Notes under the pieces: model-generated
What the model saw: the letters and a program-made list of their open reading frames with translations, nothing else
Told to the model about the DNA's origin: nothing
Database searches by the model: none
Made by a program: the position numbers and the translations under genes
From: a virus
Strand: one strand, 5' to 3'
Length of the DNA stretch: 36,517 nucleotides
Virus record (IMG/VR): IMGVR_UViG_3300006793_005941
Location: 1-36,517 of that record
Shown here: positions 28,788-36,517 of the stretch, in pieces
Layout: each line of letters begins with the position of its first letter
Numbering within the stretch: the stretch's first letter is position 1

Positions 28788-31250
28788 TTATTGTGGACCT
28801 GATATTGGAGTTTCTACACGTTTTCCTGCTTCAATATTAGTGCCTGCTGGCTCTGTTGTAATGCTATCTCTAGTTACAAGATCACCAGTTATCATTTTAC
28901 TTGCAAAACCTTTACCTAGTCCAATACGCTTGTTAGTTTCTGCACCGCCTTGATTAGCATAACCAACCGCTTTTCTAAATTCGTTTCCTAGTGTATCAAA
29001 ATTGAAACTATCCCAACTTATTGATTTACTATTAATATATGCAGACGCTATTGCAACTGCAATTTCCGGATCATTAACTAAGTCTGGGTTTTCAACAATT
29101 TCAGGATGTCCGGCTTTTCTGCCGTATGTTTCGTAATTGCCTTTAAACGTTAACTGAATAAGTCCTCTACCACGATACTTGTAACCTTCATTTTGTGCGT
29201 TGCCGTATCTGTTACCATATAACGTATTACCTATAGCGGCAGGTCCTGCGGCCGCAAGTTCTTGTGCAAACGCATCGCTTCTAACACGACTTGGATATAC
29301 TTGACGTAAACGTCTAGCACTATAATTTAAGTTTTCACTTCTAGGTTTAAAACTACACTCTGCTTGTATCTGTGCCATAGCCATACCAAGTGCTTCTGCA
29401 TTGCCTGGTGTTTCACCTGGAGCAAGTTTTGAAGCGTCTGCTGTTTTAAGTGCATTAGCAGGATCTAGTCCTGCTTTCTTTATCATTACACTTAAGAAGT
29501 ATTCTTGTAAATCAGTTACTGGTACAGGATTAGCAGGTTGATTTCCTATTGGTCCAACTACACCCGGAGTTACTGATTGTGGCCCGCCTTGGTTAGCCGC
29601 TGACGTATTTGTTGTATTAGTAACAGAAGCATCTGCATCTGTATTAACCAACGGAGTTGTTTCTCTAAGTGCAGGACTTGGCGAAGCACTTGCTTGTGAA
29701 AAACTAGGAACAAATGTTAATGGATCTAAATGTTCATGTGCATTCCAAGGCTCATGTACAGGAACTCTAACAGGCCAAAGTGCTGGTGCCGCAACTACTG
29801 CTGTTGCCGCTGTGCCTGCTGTGGCCGCTGATGTAGCCGCTGGGCCATTCATGTGAATCTGTGCGGCAGTTTCTGTATGATTGCCTCCACTGAGTATATC
29901 AGTATTGCCACCTGCTGTAAGATAGTTATAGCCGCCTGTATTTAGATCTAAGTTTGCTTGTGTATCTTTTCTATCACCTGTTGTATTAATATCAAGTGTT
30001 GCTTTATTACTAATAGTATGTGCGCCTGTTACTATTGTATTTCTAGTTGCACCTACATATAATTTTTGATCAGCACCTACATAGATATCATTATTTGAGC
30101 CAACGTCAATTTTATGATCAACGCCAACTTTAACATCACTGTTATTTGATACAGTAAGTTTATAGTCACGCCCGGCATTCATATTAATATCTCTTGCCGC
30201 GGCTAAATTTATATCTCTATCTGAACTTATATTCAAATCGTTTTGTGTTCTAACACTTACACTGTCCTGTGCATAGATATCAATCTTACCATTAGCAGTC
30301 ATTTCAATCCAAGAACTACCTTGTGCATTAGCAATGTAAATTAAGTCTTCTGAATTATGTAATAATATTTGGTGACCTGTTCTAGTTCTTAAACGTACAC
30401 ATTCACCTTTAGGAACTTGTTTAAGACCAGATGTTGGATTTTCTTCTCCAATTAAATCTGTGTATTGTTGAGCATCGCTTTGAGCAAAACTATTTCTTAC
30501 ATAACGTTCGTCACCGTCATCAAATACTAAACTTGATCCGCCTAGTGTACTTGTAAATCTTTGTGTTCTTGTTTCTGAAGAGCCTACTGTAGCTTTAGGA
30601 GCACCGTCTCTTTTATCTCTTGGCCCTGGTGTTGATATTCCAAACACACTGCTGGGCAAATTACGCCTACTAGAACTGTTAGCAGGGCCTCTTACATCGT
30701 CATTTAGCAGACCTTGTCTACCAAGTATAGTATAGAAGTCTAAATTTGCAGGCTTCTCATATAAACTAGGATCTGTACCTTTACCTGTTTGTAAACGTTT
30801 GTTAAATTCACCTACTGGTAATTTTAAATTAGGATCATAATTGTTTGCTGTTGTGCCGCTCCAAGGATCCGGCGTCATCCAATTCATATATGTATCTTGA
30901 ATACAACCAATCCAATAACCTCTTGCTAGGTTACCTTCAGCAAATACAACAAGAACTTTTGTTCCTGGTGTTGGCGGAACAAACCACATACCGTAACTTT
31001 TTTGTGTTCCTGCAAAGTCATCGTTTGCTGTGTTGCCATTAATAGGTGTTGATCCAGCAAATGGTGACATATACTTTACTTGTACAATTTGTCCACTACG
31101 TTCTGTTTGGTTACCTGATCTACTATTCTTTAATAGTTCAACTGATAGTGTTCCCATCTTTTTTGGATCTAGATGTGATACAACTATTGCTTCATAAGGA
31201 CCTGGGTCCTTAACTAATTGGGGTCTACCACTGCGTCCATCAATTGCCAT
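28788..31250 (-). CDS. gp5: Baseplate hub/tail spike gp5-like with C-terminal GH19 lysozyme domain (820 aa)
   Basis: Residues 1-140 look like the gp5 OB-fold domain (GPYEAIVVSHLDPKKMGTLS; GYWIGCIQDTYMNWM). Residues about 320-470 are VgrG/gp5-type beta-helix repeats of the form D-I-N-[LM]-x-A, with V-G-x-D-x-K-[IL]-x-V units, expected to trimerise into the membrane-piercing needle. Residues about 590-790 match family GH19 chitinase/lysozymes as found in phage endolysins: AQIQAECSFKP with the candidate catalytic Glu near 630, ENLNYSARRLRQVYPSR, NRYGNAQNEGYKYRGRGLIQ, and GYANQGGAETNKRI. It should hydrolyse peptidoglycan during tail penetration. T4 gp5 instead carries a GH24 lysozyme between OB fold and helix. 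The start at 31250 overlaps the upstream stop by one base (TAATG). Confidence 0.92.
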   Translation of the reverse strand: MAIDGRSGRPQLVKDPGPYEAIVVSHLDPKKMGTLSVELLKNSRSGNQTERSGQIVQVKYMSPFAGSTPINGNTANDDFAGTQKSYGMWFVPPTPGTKVLVVFAEGNLARGYWIGCIQDTYMNWMTPDPWSGTTANNYDPNLKLPVGEFNKRLQTGKGTDPSLYEKPANLDFYTILGRQGLLNDDVRGPANSSSRRNLPSSVFGISTPGPRDKRDGAPKATVGSSETRTQRFTSTLGGSSLVFDDGDERYVRNSFAQSDAQQYTDLIGEENPTSGLKQVPKGECVRLRTRTGHQILLHNSEDLIYIANAQGSSWIEMTANGKIDIYAQDSVSVRTQNDLNISSDRDINLAAARDINMNAGRDYKLTVSNNSDVKVGVDHKIDVGSNNDIYVGADQKLYVGATRNTIVTGAHTISNKATLDINTTGDRKDTQANLDLNTGGYNYLTAGGNTDILSGGNHTETAAQIHMNGPAATSAATAGTAATAVVAAPALWPVRVPVHEPWNAHEHLDPLTFVPSFSQASASPSPALRETTPLVNTDADASVTNTTNTSAANQGGPQSVTPGVVGPIGNQPANPVPVTDLQEYFLSVMIKKAGLDPANALKTADASKLAPGETPGNAEALGMAMAQIQAECSFKPRSENLNYSARRLRQVYPSRVRSDAFAQELAAAGPAAIGNTLYGNRYGNAQNEGYKYRGRGLIQLTFKGNYETYGRKAGHPEIVENPDLVNDPEIAVAIASAYINSKSISWDSFNFDTLGNEFRKAVGYANQGGAETNKRIGLGKGFASKMITGDLVTRDSITTEPAGTNIEAGKRVETPISGPQ

Positions 31251-33727
31251 TACTGCGGATTCCCTGTATTAGTTGGTGTAGTTGTTTCAGCTGTAACTGA
31301 TTCTGGATTATTTTTAGTTTCGTTAGGTTTTTTCTCATCTGTTGTTTCAACTGCTGATGTATTGTCTGGAGTACCAGGTATTCCAATATCTGACTCTTGA
31401 TTATTTCTACGTATTAATGAAAGTACTTGTATAAATTTTCCGCCTTCAAATTTATTTTCAACTGTGTTCACTTTATACAATCCACTAAATGATTTAACTG
31501 GTACAGTATCTTCTGGGAATATCATTGATCCGTCTGTTTGGTTATAGTCAATAGGTGTTCTAAAATTTACAACTACTTCTACTTCAGATCTTTGATAGTC
31601 CATTGTTCCATCAGCAGTATATGCTTTTGTTAATGGGGGAGAACTATAATTTCCTTGACCGCTGTCTGCAAGGTAATATGGATCGCCTAATACTGTTAGG
31701 TCCATGCTTACTAAGTCAGTCTCATTATTTACTATAGCTTCATTAAATGATCTAGCAATTTGAACTTCTGGAGTTTCTAAAGTATTACCTCCTCCGGTTC
31801 CTGTATTTTTACTACTAGGATCCTCTTTAAGAGATTTACTACCAGTAGAGCTATTGTTTCCTGCAGACCCTTCTTTGGCCGCTATGTGAGGATTACCTGG
31901 ATTATTAGTAGAATCTTTTGTTGCATTTTTAGAATCGCCTGAACCGTTATAGTTAGAACTTAATGCAGTAAAGAATGATGTATTGAAATTAATTTCAAAA
32001 TCTATAATATCATCATTCTTACCAGTGTATATGTAATTGTATTCTTTTGCCGCTTGTGATACTCTCTTTTGAATTCCAACTGATGGCTGTGTTGCATTAC
32101 TAAAGATACTGCTATGTACTTTGTAAGGCACAACTGCATAAACAAATACTTTTGGATTCTCGCCTGTCTTTGATCTTACATCTTCGTCTGGTACTAAAAA
32201 AGTTTGGGTATGTACTCTAAACCAATCTACCATTCCGTCTGCGTCTGCTTTAACTTCAACTGCGGCATCTTTTGCATAGGTACTTAATATAACTACTTCT
32301 TCAATTATTTGTTCTATACTTGTTGACTGCGGAAACTGTAATGTTCTAAAACTATTAGATATTGTTACACGATCCGAATTAAAAACATCAGTATCTGGAT
32401 CATTTGAAAATGCTTCTCTACCAAACGGTACAGCACCGCCCGTTGCCATTGAACGTGCTATTGTGCCTTTACCTATATCGTTTGCAACATCTTTATTATC
32501 TGCTATACGCTTTATAACTGCTGATAGGTTATTATTACCCGGCTGTAAATTAATGTATGATTCTATAGTTTCTTTAGCCGCATCTTCTTCATAGTCTAAT
32601 AAAGTCTCAAAGGTTCCGCCTGTTAGTTTTTTATAAAACTCTATTTCTTTCATAGACGCTTTATTTTCGCCTGGCGTATCTGCTTTGTTTCCTAGTCCAA
32701 GACTACTTACAAGTTGTGGCGGAAACATAATAAAATATTCATCTTTATTAATTGTGTTAAGTGCTTTTGCCGCTTCGCTATTACGTCTATTAATAATACC
32801 AGTTAAACTTTCAGGACCACCTTGTAAAAGTTCTTGTACTGAATCGCCTGTTATAATTGTATCAGTTTTTGTATGCTGAGAAACCATTGTTAATGCACTT
32901 TCGTTCCAAGCATGTGATCTAATATTATATGAACTACCTGAACCATTTACATCAAAATCCATCTTAGCAATTTTAATAGGAAATACTCGTCGTGTTGTTG
33001 ATCCTGTATCAAGTATATTTCCGTTGTCGTCATATCCTCTAAACTCAATTATTAATGCAAACGGTGCTTTAAGATAGTCTGCATGTCCTGCTTTGTTTGC
33101 CGCAATCATTAAAGTTTGTAGGAACAGTCCCATACTATAAGGTTCATGTACAGTAAAACTTTGTACAGTAGCATTTGAGGTACGTGTTTTACTAGTTGGC
33201 GCAATTACGCTATTCATTACTAAATTATCAATGTAATATTCTAACTGAGCATCGCTACTTTCGTATGCTGTCATTGCTTTTCCAGGAGCGCCACCACCTG
33301 ATCTTAAAACTGTTACTTGCGGAGGAGATATTCTATATGTTGTATCTGGAAAATTTATTTCGTTAACTGTTAAACAAGCAAGTGTAATATTATAATTGTA
33401 TGTTGCATATCTTTTTAGTTGATTTTCAGTTTTACCTAATGCTGGTAAATTCTTAAGTGACTCTTGCAAGTTTGCTAACATTTCATCAAAAGTTATTTTA
33501 CCTGTCGAAGCGGCACTAACGCCTGCTGTTGCACCAGTAAGAGTATCTGTTACACCATTCTTAGCCGCGTCTATAACTTTTAAACTAGCATCACTTACTA
33601 ACCCTTTCATCTGATCTACACCAAATGAAGCATAACTAGAGGCTGTACTTAAAAGATCTTGTCCTTTGCCTACAGACTTTTGTAGTTGTGCATCTATTAC
33701 AGATTTTGTTAGTCTAGTATTTGCCAT
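31250..33727 (-). CDS. Putative baseplate hub structural protein (825 aa), gp27-like by position
   Basis: Not assigned by a diagnostic motif. Residues 1-90 are helix-prone, Ala/Ser/Thr-rich. Next comes a beta-rich domain starting LKRYATYNYNITLACLTVNE and containing RSGGGAPGK, EYYIDNLVMNSVIAP and APFALIIEFRGYDDNGN. A region near residues 480-590 includes WFRVHTQTFLVPDEDVRSK and EYNYIYTGKNDDIIDFEI, which I recall from hub-associated proteins of marine T4-like phages. Residues about 599-648 form a Ser/Asn/Gly/Lys linker, and the last 40 residues are a Thr/Asn/Glu-rich tail. It sits between gp53 and gp5 with one-base or short junctions on both sides, so a hub role bridging tube and spike (the gp27 job in T4, 391 aa) is the best inference. 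Confidence 0.55.
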   Translation of the reverse strand: MANTRLTKSVIDAQLQKSVGKGQDLLSTASSYASFGVDQMKGLVSDASLKVIDAAKNGVTDTLTGATAGVSAASTGKITFDEMLANLQESLKNLPALGKTENQLKRYATYNYNITLACLTVNEINFPDTTYRISPPQVTVLRSGGGAPGKAMTAYESSDAQLEYYIDNLVMNSVIAPTSKTRTSNATVQSFTVHEPYSMGLFLQTLMIAANKAGHADYLKAPFALIIEFRGYDDNGNILDTGSTTRRVFPIKIAKMDFDVNGSGSSYNIRSHAWNESALTMVSQHTKTDTIITGDSVQELLQGGPESLTGIINRRNSEAAKALNTINKDEYFIMFPPQLVSSLGLGNKADTPGENKASMKEIEFYKKLTGGTFETLLDYEEDAAKETIESYINLQPGNNNLSAVIKRIADNKDVANDIGKGTIARSMATGGAVPFGREAFSNDPDTDVFNSDRVTISNSFRTLQFPQSTSIEQIIEEVVILSTYAKDAAVEVKADADGMVDWFRVHTQTFLVPDEDVRSKTGENPKVFVYAVVPYKVHSSIFSNATQPSVGIQKRVSQAAKEYNYIYTGKNDDIIDFEINFNTSFFTALSSNYNGSGDSKNATKDSTNNPGNPHIAAKEGSAGNNSSTGSKSLKEDPSSKNTGTGGGNTLETPEVQIARSFNEAIVNNETDLVSMDLTVLGDPYYLADSGQGNYSSPPLTKAYTADGTMDYQRSEVEVVVNFRTPIDYNQTDGSMIFPEDTVPVKSFSGLYKVNTVENKFEGGKFIQVLSLIRRNNQESDIGIPGTPDNTSAVETTDEKKPNETKNNPESVTAETTTPTNTGNPQ

Positions 33728-33730
33728 ACT

Positions 33731-34033
33731 CTAGTAACCTAAGTACTTTTGTAATGTGTCTGCTCTTGGTAAGTAAATTTTTGCGCCTGCAACTAAATCA
33801 TATACCGGATCTTTTAATACATCCATGTTTCTTTGTGCAAACACCCACCATAGTTTTGAGCTACCGTATACAGAATACGCTAATAAATCTGGTCTATGTG
33901 TAAACTGTGGTTGTATTTCATATAATACATCATCGTCTGACTGAGGTACTGGTCTAATTTCTAATACATTCAAATAGTCTTTGTTTACTATTCGTGTTTT
34001 ACCCCAAGGACTCATTTCACTATAACGTGCCAT
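33731..34033 (-). CDS. gp53: Baseplate wedge protein gp53 (100 aa)
   Basis: A short LysM-like protein: HRPDLLAYSVYGSSKLWWVFAQRN and DLVAGAKIYLP follow the gp53 pattern in which a LysM-like fold ends with a P-rich strand. T4 gp53 (196 aa) clamps neighbouring gp6/gp25 wedges into the ring; marine relatives are often trimmed to the core domain as here. The start at 34033 overlaps the gp48/gp54-like stop by one base, with GGAGGG inside the upstream Gly codons as ribosome binding site. Confidence 0.85.
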   Translation of the reverse strand: MARYSEMSPWGKTRIVNKDYLNVLEIRPVPQSDDDVLYEIQPQFTHRPDLLAYSVYGSSKLWWVFAQRNMDVLKDPVYDLVAGAKIYLPRADTLQKYLGY

Positions 34034-34884
34034 TAAATAAACCCTCCACCGTTGTTACCTTGAGTTCCAAGATACTGACCTTTTACAAATTTGTCTAAAT
34101 TAAACTGTGAAGTTTTTGCTCTTGAGTAAACAGGAGCAACTGTGATTGATACTTGAGATTGTGTTGGTACCCAACCTGCTTTACCTTTTGGATCTTTAGT
34201 AGTTGGACCTGTTTCTATATCACCTGTTGCTTGTGTTTTAATATAGTCAACGTCTGCTGGCAAATCAAAAGTAAAGTTTCTAACAACTACTGGAACATTT
34301 GGAAATACAAAATCTCCATACCCGTTTAAAAATATTAATGGTGGCGGAGCACCGGCATTCTTACCTTGACCGTAGTCCATTTTTGTTACACTACGTAAAA
34401 AGTGTGTCATTGCTACCCAATACTGCGCATCTTTAGCATTTTCTACAAAAAAGTCACCTGTAATTACGATATCTTCAATTTGGCTGTTCTGATACTGGGG
34501 GAACGGATAATTACTATGTGTAGGATGCATCGCGTCATAATTGGCCGTATGTTGTACTAATATTGTAGGAGTATATGGAAATACTAGTCCATTTGTCTCA
34601 ACGAGAGGTTTAAACATTTCATTACCGTCAACCATACTTGGAGGAATACTTAACCGTACACGCCAGTCGTTGGTTGCGGCACCGTCTGTTGCCTGTGCGC
34701 CAGAGCCCGTTGGTGGTATTGAGCTAGGTCCTTTTAAAAGACTTTTCAAAATACCTGCGGCACCGCCGCCTAATACGTTTTCAAGTGCCGAGTTTGCAAA
34801 ATTAGTTGCAGTGGACTTGACAGTATTTTCAATAGACTCTTGAAAGTTGCTAACATTGGATTGGACTATCTTTTTTAAATTCAT
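34033..34884 (-). CDS. Baseplate tail-tube cap/initiator, gp48/gp54-like (283 aa)
   Basis: Residues 1-70 contain a helix-prone start and a GGGAAGILKSLLKGP/Ser-Thr-Pro linker. The rest looks like the tail-tube fold family shared by gp19, gp48 and gp54: DWRVRLSIPPSMV, NGLVFPYTPTILVQHTANYD, IEDIVITGDFFVENAKDAQY, and PPLIFLNGYGDFVFPNVPVV. In T4 gp48 and gp54 cap the hub and start tube polymerisation, and marine T4-like phages commonly have one such gene next to gp53. I cannot decide between the two. It is the first gene of the minus-strand block; the ATG at 34884 has TAGGAGAG upstream and a late promoter element 15 bases away. Confidence 0.75.
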   Translation of the reverse strand: MNLKKIVQSNVSNFQESIENTVKSTATNFANSALENVLGGGAAGILKSLLKGPSSIPPTGSGAQATDGAATNDWRVRLSIPPSMVDGNEMFKPLVETNGLVFPYTPTILVQHTANYDAMHPTHSNYPFPQYQNSQIEDIVITGDFFVENAKDAQYWVAMTHFLRSVTKMDYGQGKNAGAPPPLIFLNGYGDFVFPNVPVVVRNFTFDLPADVDYIKTQATGDIETGPTTKDPKGKAGWVPTQSQVSITVAPVYSRAKTSQFNLDKFVKGQYLGTQGNNGGGFI

Positions 34885-34899
34885 TTCACTCTCCTACAA

Positions 34900-34907
34900 G
34901 TATTTAG
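34900..34907 (-). promoter_or_regulatory. T4-type late promoter element at the head of the baseplate block
   Basis: The minus strand reads CAACTAAATACTTGTAGGAG, containing CTAAATAC, 15 bases before the ATG at 34884. The ribosome binding site begins almost at once, so the leader would be only about ten bases. It directly abuts the -35 box of the plus-strand gp55 promoter. Confidence 0.7.
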
Positions 34908-34936
34908 TTGACAAAATTAAGTATGTAGTTTATAAT
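34908..34936 (+). promoter_or_regulatory. Perfect-consensus sigma70 promoter for gp55
   Basis: TTGACA (34908-34913), a 17-base spacer and TATAAT (34931-34936) match the bacterial housekeeping consensus exactly. The expected start is near 34943, giving a leader of about 17 bases that holds GGAG (34950-34953) before the ATG at 34960. This points to host-polymerase transcription of gp55 before late genes. Confidence 0.9.
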
Positions 34937-34959
34937 AGAGTAATAACCTGGAGAAATAT

Positions 34960-35808
34960 ATGAGAAAAGTAAATTATCTTAATAACAAAGATATGCTAAA
35001 ACAGATTCACAAGTCTAAATCACAGTTTTGTAGTTTCATGGAGCCCGAATTCAATCAATATGACATCATACTAACTGATTTAGACAAAGTAAACATCCGT
35101 ACTGTTGCAGAAGCAAAAAGAAACAAGGCAAAAAGACTGCAACACTTAGATTTTGAAGCTCGTAAACTAGCTGGAGAGAAAGTTAAACTAGCACAGTGCG
35201 AAATTGACTACAGAAAGATGGAAAAAGAAGACTTAATTTTTAGAATTATGACATTTGACCATATACCTGAAGAGCCTGGACGTAAAAAGAATCCTAAAAC
35301 AATAGCAGATACAAAAGTAAAACTAAATTTTCCACCTTTTCAACATTATAAGTTTAATGAAGACGGAGAACTTGTTGTAGTTGGCAAAAGTCATTGGGTT
35401 GGCGGTATGGAAAATGGTTATTTTAGTATGAAACATGCAAAAGCAACAAACGAACTTGCTCGTATGTGGATTAAATTGTGTGAACGATATGCAACTAGAG
35501 GCAATGTACGTGGATATACGTATAATGACGAAATGCGAGGACAGGCAATACTACAATTAGCACAGATTGGACTACAATTTGACGAATCAAAGTCCAACAA
35601 TCCATTTGCTTATTATACAGCCGCCGTTACAAACTCATTTGTACGAGTTATTAACCTTGAAAAACGTAACCAAAACATTAGAGACGACATCTTAGAAATG
35701 AATGACATGAATCCAAGTTATACTAGACAGCACAACGCAGAATGGGAAGCTTCAATGAAGCGTGAAACAGCAAAAATCAATGCGGCTCAGACAACCAAAA
35801 AAGGTTGA
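34960..35808 (+). CDS. gp55: Late-transcription sigma factor gp55 (282 aa)
   Basis: Residues about 150-250 carry the sigma region-2-like core of gp55: HAKATNELARMWIKLCERYA, GYTYNDEMRGQAILQLAQIG, FDESKSNNPFAYYTAAVTN and RVINLEKRNQNIRDDILEM. The N-terminus (KVNYLNNKDMLKQI) resembles T4 gp55's opening. gp55 replaces the host sigma on RNA polymerase and recognises the single -10-like late element TATAAATA. At 282 residues it is about 100 longer than T4 gp55 (185): an insertion of about 125 residues, partly a charged helix (EAKRNKAKRLQHLDFEARKL), separates the N-terminus from the core. The C-terminus (ETAKINAAQTTKKG) shows no hydrophobic LDFLYE-like clamp-binding epitope as in T4. It is expressed opposite to the block it is expected to activate. 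Confidence 0.92.
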   Translation: MRKVNYLNNKDMLKQIHKSKSQFCSFMEPEFNQYDIILTDLDKVNIRTVAEAKRNKAKRLQHLDFEARKLAGEKVKLAQCEIDYRKMEKEDLIFRIMTFDHIPEEPGRKKNPKTIADTKVKLNFPPFQHYKFNEDGELVVVGKSHWVGGMENGYFSMKHAKATNELARMWIKLCERYATRGNVRGYTYNDEMRGQAILQLAQIGLQFDESKSNNPFAYYTAAVTNSFVRVINLEKRNQNIRDDILEMNDMNPSYTRQHNAEWEASMKRETAKINAAQTTKKG

Positions 35809-35833
35809 CCTTGAGTGCAAAAGATAGTATTAT
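35805..35833 (+). promoter_or_regulatory. Sigma70-type promoter for gp47
   Basis: TTGACC (35805-35810) overlaps the gp55 stop codon; after 17 bases comes TATTAT (35828-35833). Each box differs from consensus at one position. The predicted start near 35840 gives a leader of about 20 bases with GGAG before the TTG start of gp47. Confidence 0.7.
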
Positions 35834-35860
35834 GTTTAGTACAAATATGGAGATCTCATT

Positions 35861-36517
35861 TTGTTTAAAAAAGCGGCAGTTTTTACCGATATACATTTCG
35901 GCTTAAAAGGCAATAGTAAAGTACACAATCTAGACTGTGAAGAGTTTGTTGATTGGTATATAGAGCAAGCAAAAGAAAACGGTTGTGAAACTGGTATCTT
36001 CTGTGGTGATTGGCATCACAATAGAAACAGTTTAAATCTTACAACTATGGATGCAACTATTCGCAGTCTAGAAAAACTAGGTGCGGCATTTGAAAAGTTT
36101 TATATGTTTGTTGGTAACCACGACTTATATTACAAAGACAAACGTGACGTAAGTTCAACTATTTTTGGTAAGCATATTCCAGGTATTACTATAGTTGACG
36201 AAATGTACACTGAAGAAGATGTTACATTAGTTCCGTGGTTAGTCGGCGAAGAATGGAAGAAGATTGAAAAGGTAAAATCCAAGTATATGTTTGGTCACTT
36301 TGAACTTCCTAGTTTTTATATGAACGCACTTGTAAAAATGCCCGACCATGGTGACTTAAAACCGCAACATTTTAAACATCAAGAATATGTGTTTAGTGGA
36401 CATTTCCACAAACGTCAAGTACAGGGTAAAATACATTACATTGGTAATGCGTTTCCGCACAACTATGCAGATGCATGGGATGACGAACGTGGTATGATGA
36501 TACTTGATCGTGAAAAT
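35861..36517 (+). CDS. gp47: Recombination nuclease subunit gp47 (SbcD/Mre11-like), 3' end outside the window
   Basis: The 219 visible residues contain the calcineurin-like nuclease motifs in order: D10-I-H12 (FTDIHFG), GDWHH at 49-53, GNHD at 85-88, GHFE at 145-148 and GHFHK at 180-184. With gp46 (SbcC/Rad50-like) it forms the exonuclease that resects ends for recombination-dependent replication in T4. The reading frame has no ATG before residue 63, which would remove the first two motifs, so translation must begin at TTG 35861, eight bases after GGAG (35849-35852). An ATG at 35847 is in another frame and soon closed. T4 gp47 has 339 residues, so about one third is missing at the window edge. 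Confidence 0.92.
   Translation, partial: MFKKAAVFTDIHFGLKGNSKVHNLDCEEFVDWYIEQAKENGCETGIFCGDWHHNRNSLNLTTMDATIRSLEKLGAAFEKFYMFVGNHDLYYKDKRDVSSTIFGKHIPGITIVDEMYTEEDVTLVPWLVGEEWKKIEKVKSKYMFGHFELPSFYMNALVKMPDHGDLKPQHFKHQEYVFSGHFHKRQVQGKIHYIGNAFPHNYADAWDDERGMMILDREN

Noticed and set aside
29938-29945. Late promoter element CTAAATAC inside gp5
   Set aside because: It lies within the beta-helix coding region with no start codon or ribosome binding site just downstream; taken as a chance match in AT-rich DNA.
31250-33727. Firm assignment of the 825-aa protein as gp27
   Set aside because: Only position and general hub-like character support it; T4 gp27 is less than half as long and no diagnostic motif is visible.
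35418-35600. Minus-strand 60-aa frame inside gp55
   Set aside because: It is fully within the conserved sigma core on the opposite strand, with no supporting signals.

Overview
The window is one contiguous piece of an AT-rich, T4-like (tevenvirus-type) myovirus genome. It covers the baseplate/tail-fibre late module and the edge of the transcription/recombination module. Recognisable T4-type genes are gp48/gp54-like, gp53, gp5, gp25, gp6, gp55 and gp47. Low GC, fibre motifs of the kind seen in marine T4-like phages, and the absence of T4-type gp7, gp9, gp10, gp11 and gp12 genes as separate reading frames point to a marine phage of a pelagic bacterium (SAR11-type, cyanobacterial or similar). 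The host cannot be fixed from this sequence. No tRNA, photosynthesis gene, integrase, IS element or CRISPR array was seen.

Layout, left to right. (1) 1-1116, plus strand: the 3' part of a fibre-like gene built from TG-N/D-V tetrapeptides, partly organised as a 60-bp repeat. It converges on (2) a bidirectional terminator at about 1139-1167. (3) 1184-8325, minus strand: three tandem paralogous fibre genes (877, 747 and 734 aa) sharing an N-terminal module of about 140-190 residues but with unrelated C-termini; the 734-aa protein ends in a tail-collar domain. (4) 8329-8946, minus: a 205-aa structural protein. (5) 8968-24591, minus: a single 15.6-kb frame for a 5207-aa virion protein, with a split FG-GAP-like propeller, four CBM5/12-like motifs and fibre-type repeats. 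(6) 24591-34884, minus: gp6-like (with a 32-serine run), gp25, a gp5-like spike with a C-terminal GH19 lysozyme domain, an 825-aa hub candidate, gp53 and a gp48/gp54-like tube cap. (7) 34960-36517, plus: gp55 late sigma factor and the 5' part of gp47 (SbcD-like nuclease), starting at TTG.

The virion genes form one minus-strand late block with very tight packing (several TAATG overlaps). A TAAATAC element, close to the T4 late promoter TATAAATA, sits just upstream of four of its genes. The plus-strand genes gp55 and gp47 are instead preceded by bacterial sigma70-type promoters with 17-bp spacers; the one before gp55 is a perfect TTGACA-N17-TATAAT. The simplest reading is that host polymerase makes gp55 and gp47 first, then gp55-loaded polymerase switches on the minus-strand block from the adjacent late promoter. 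No gap between genes exceeds 80 bases, so there is no long stretch without a gene.
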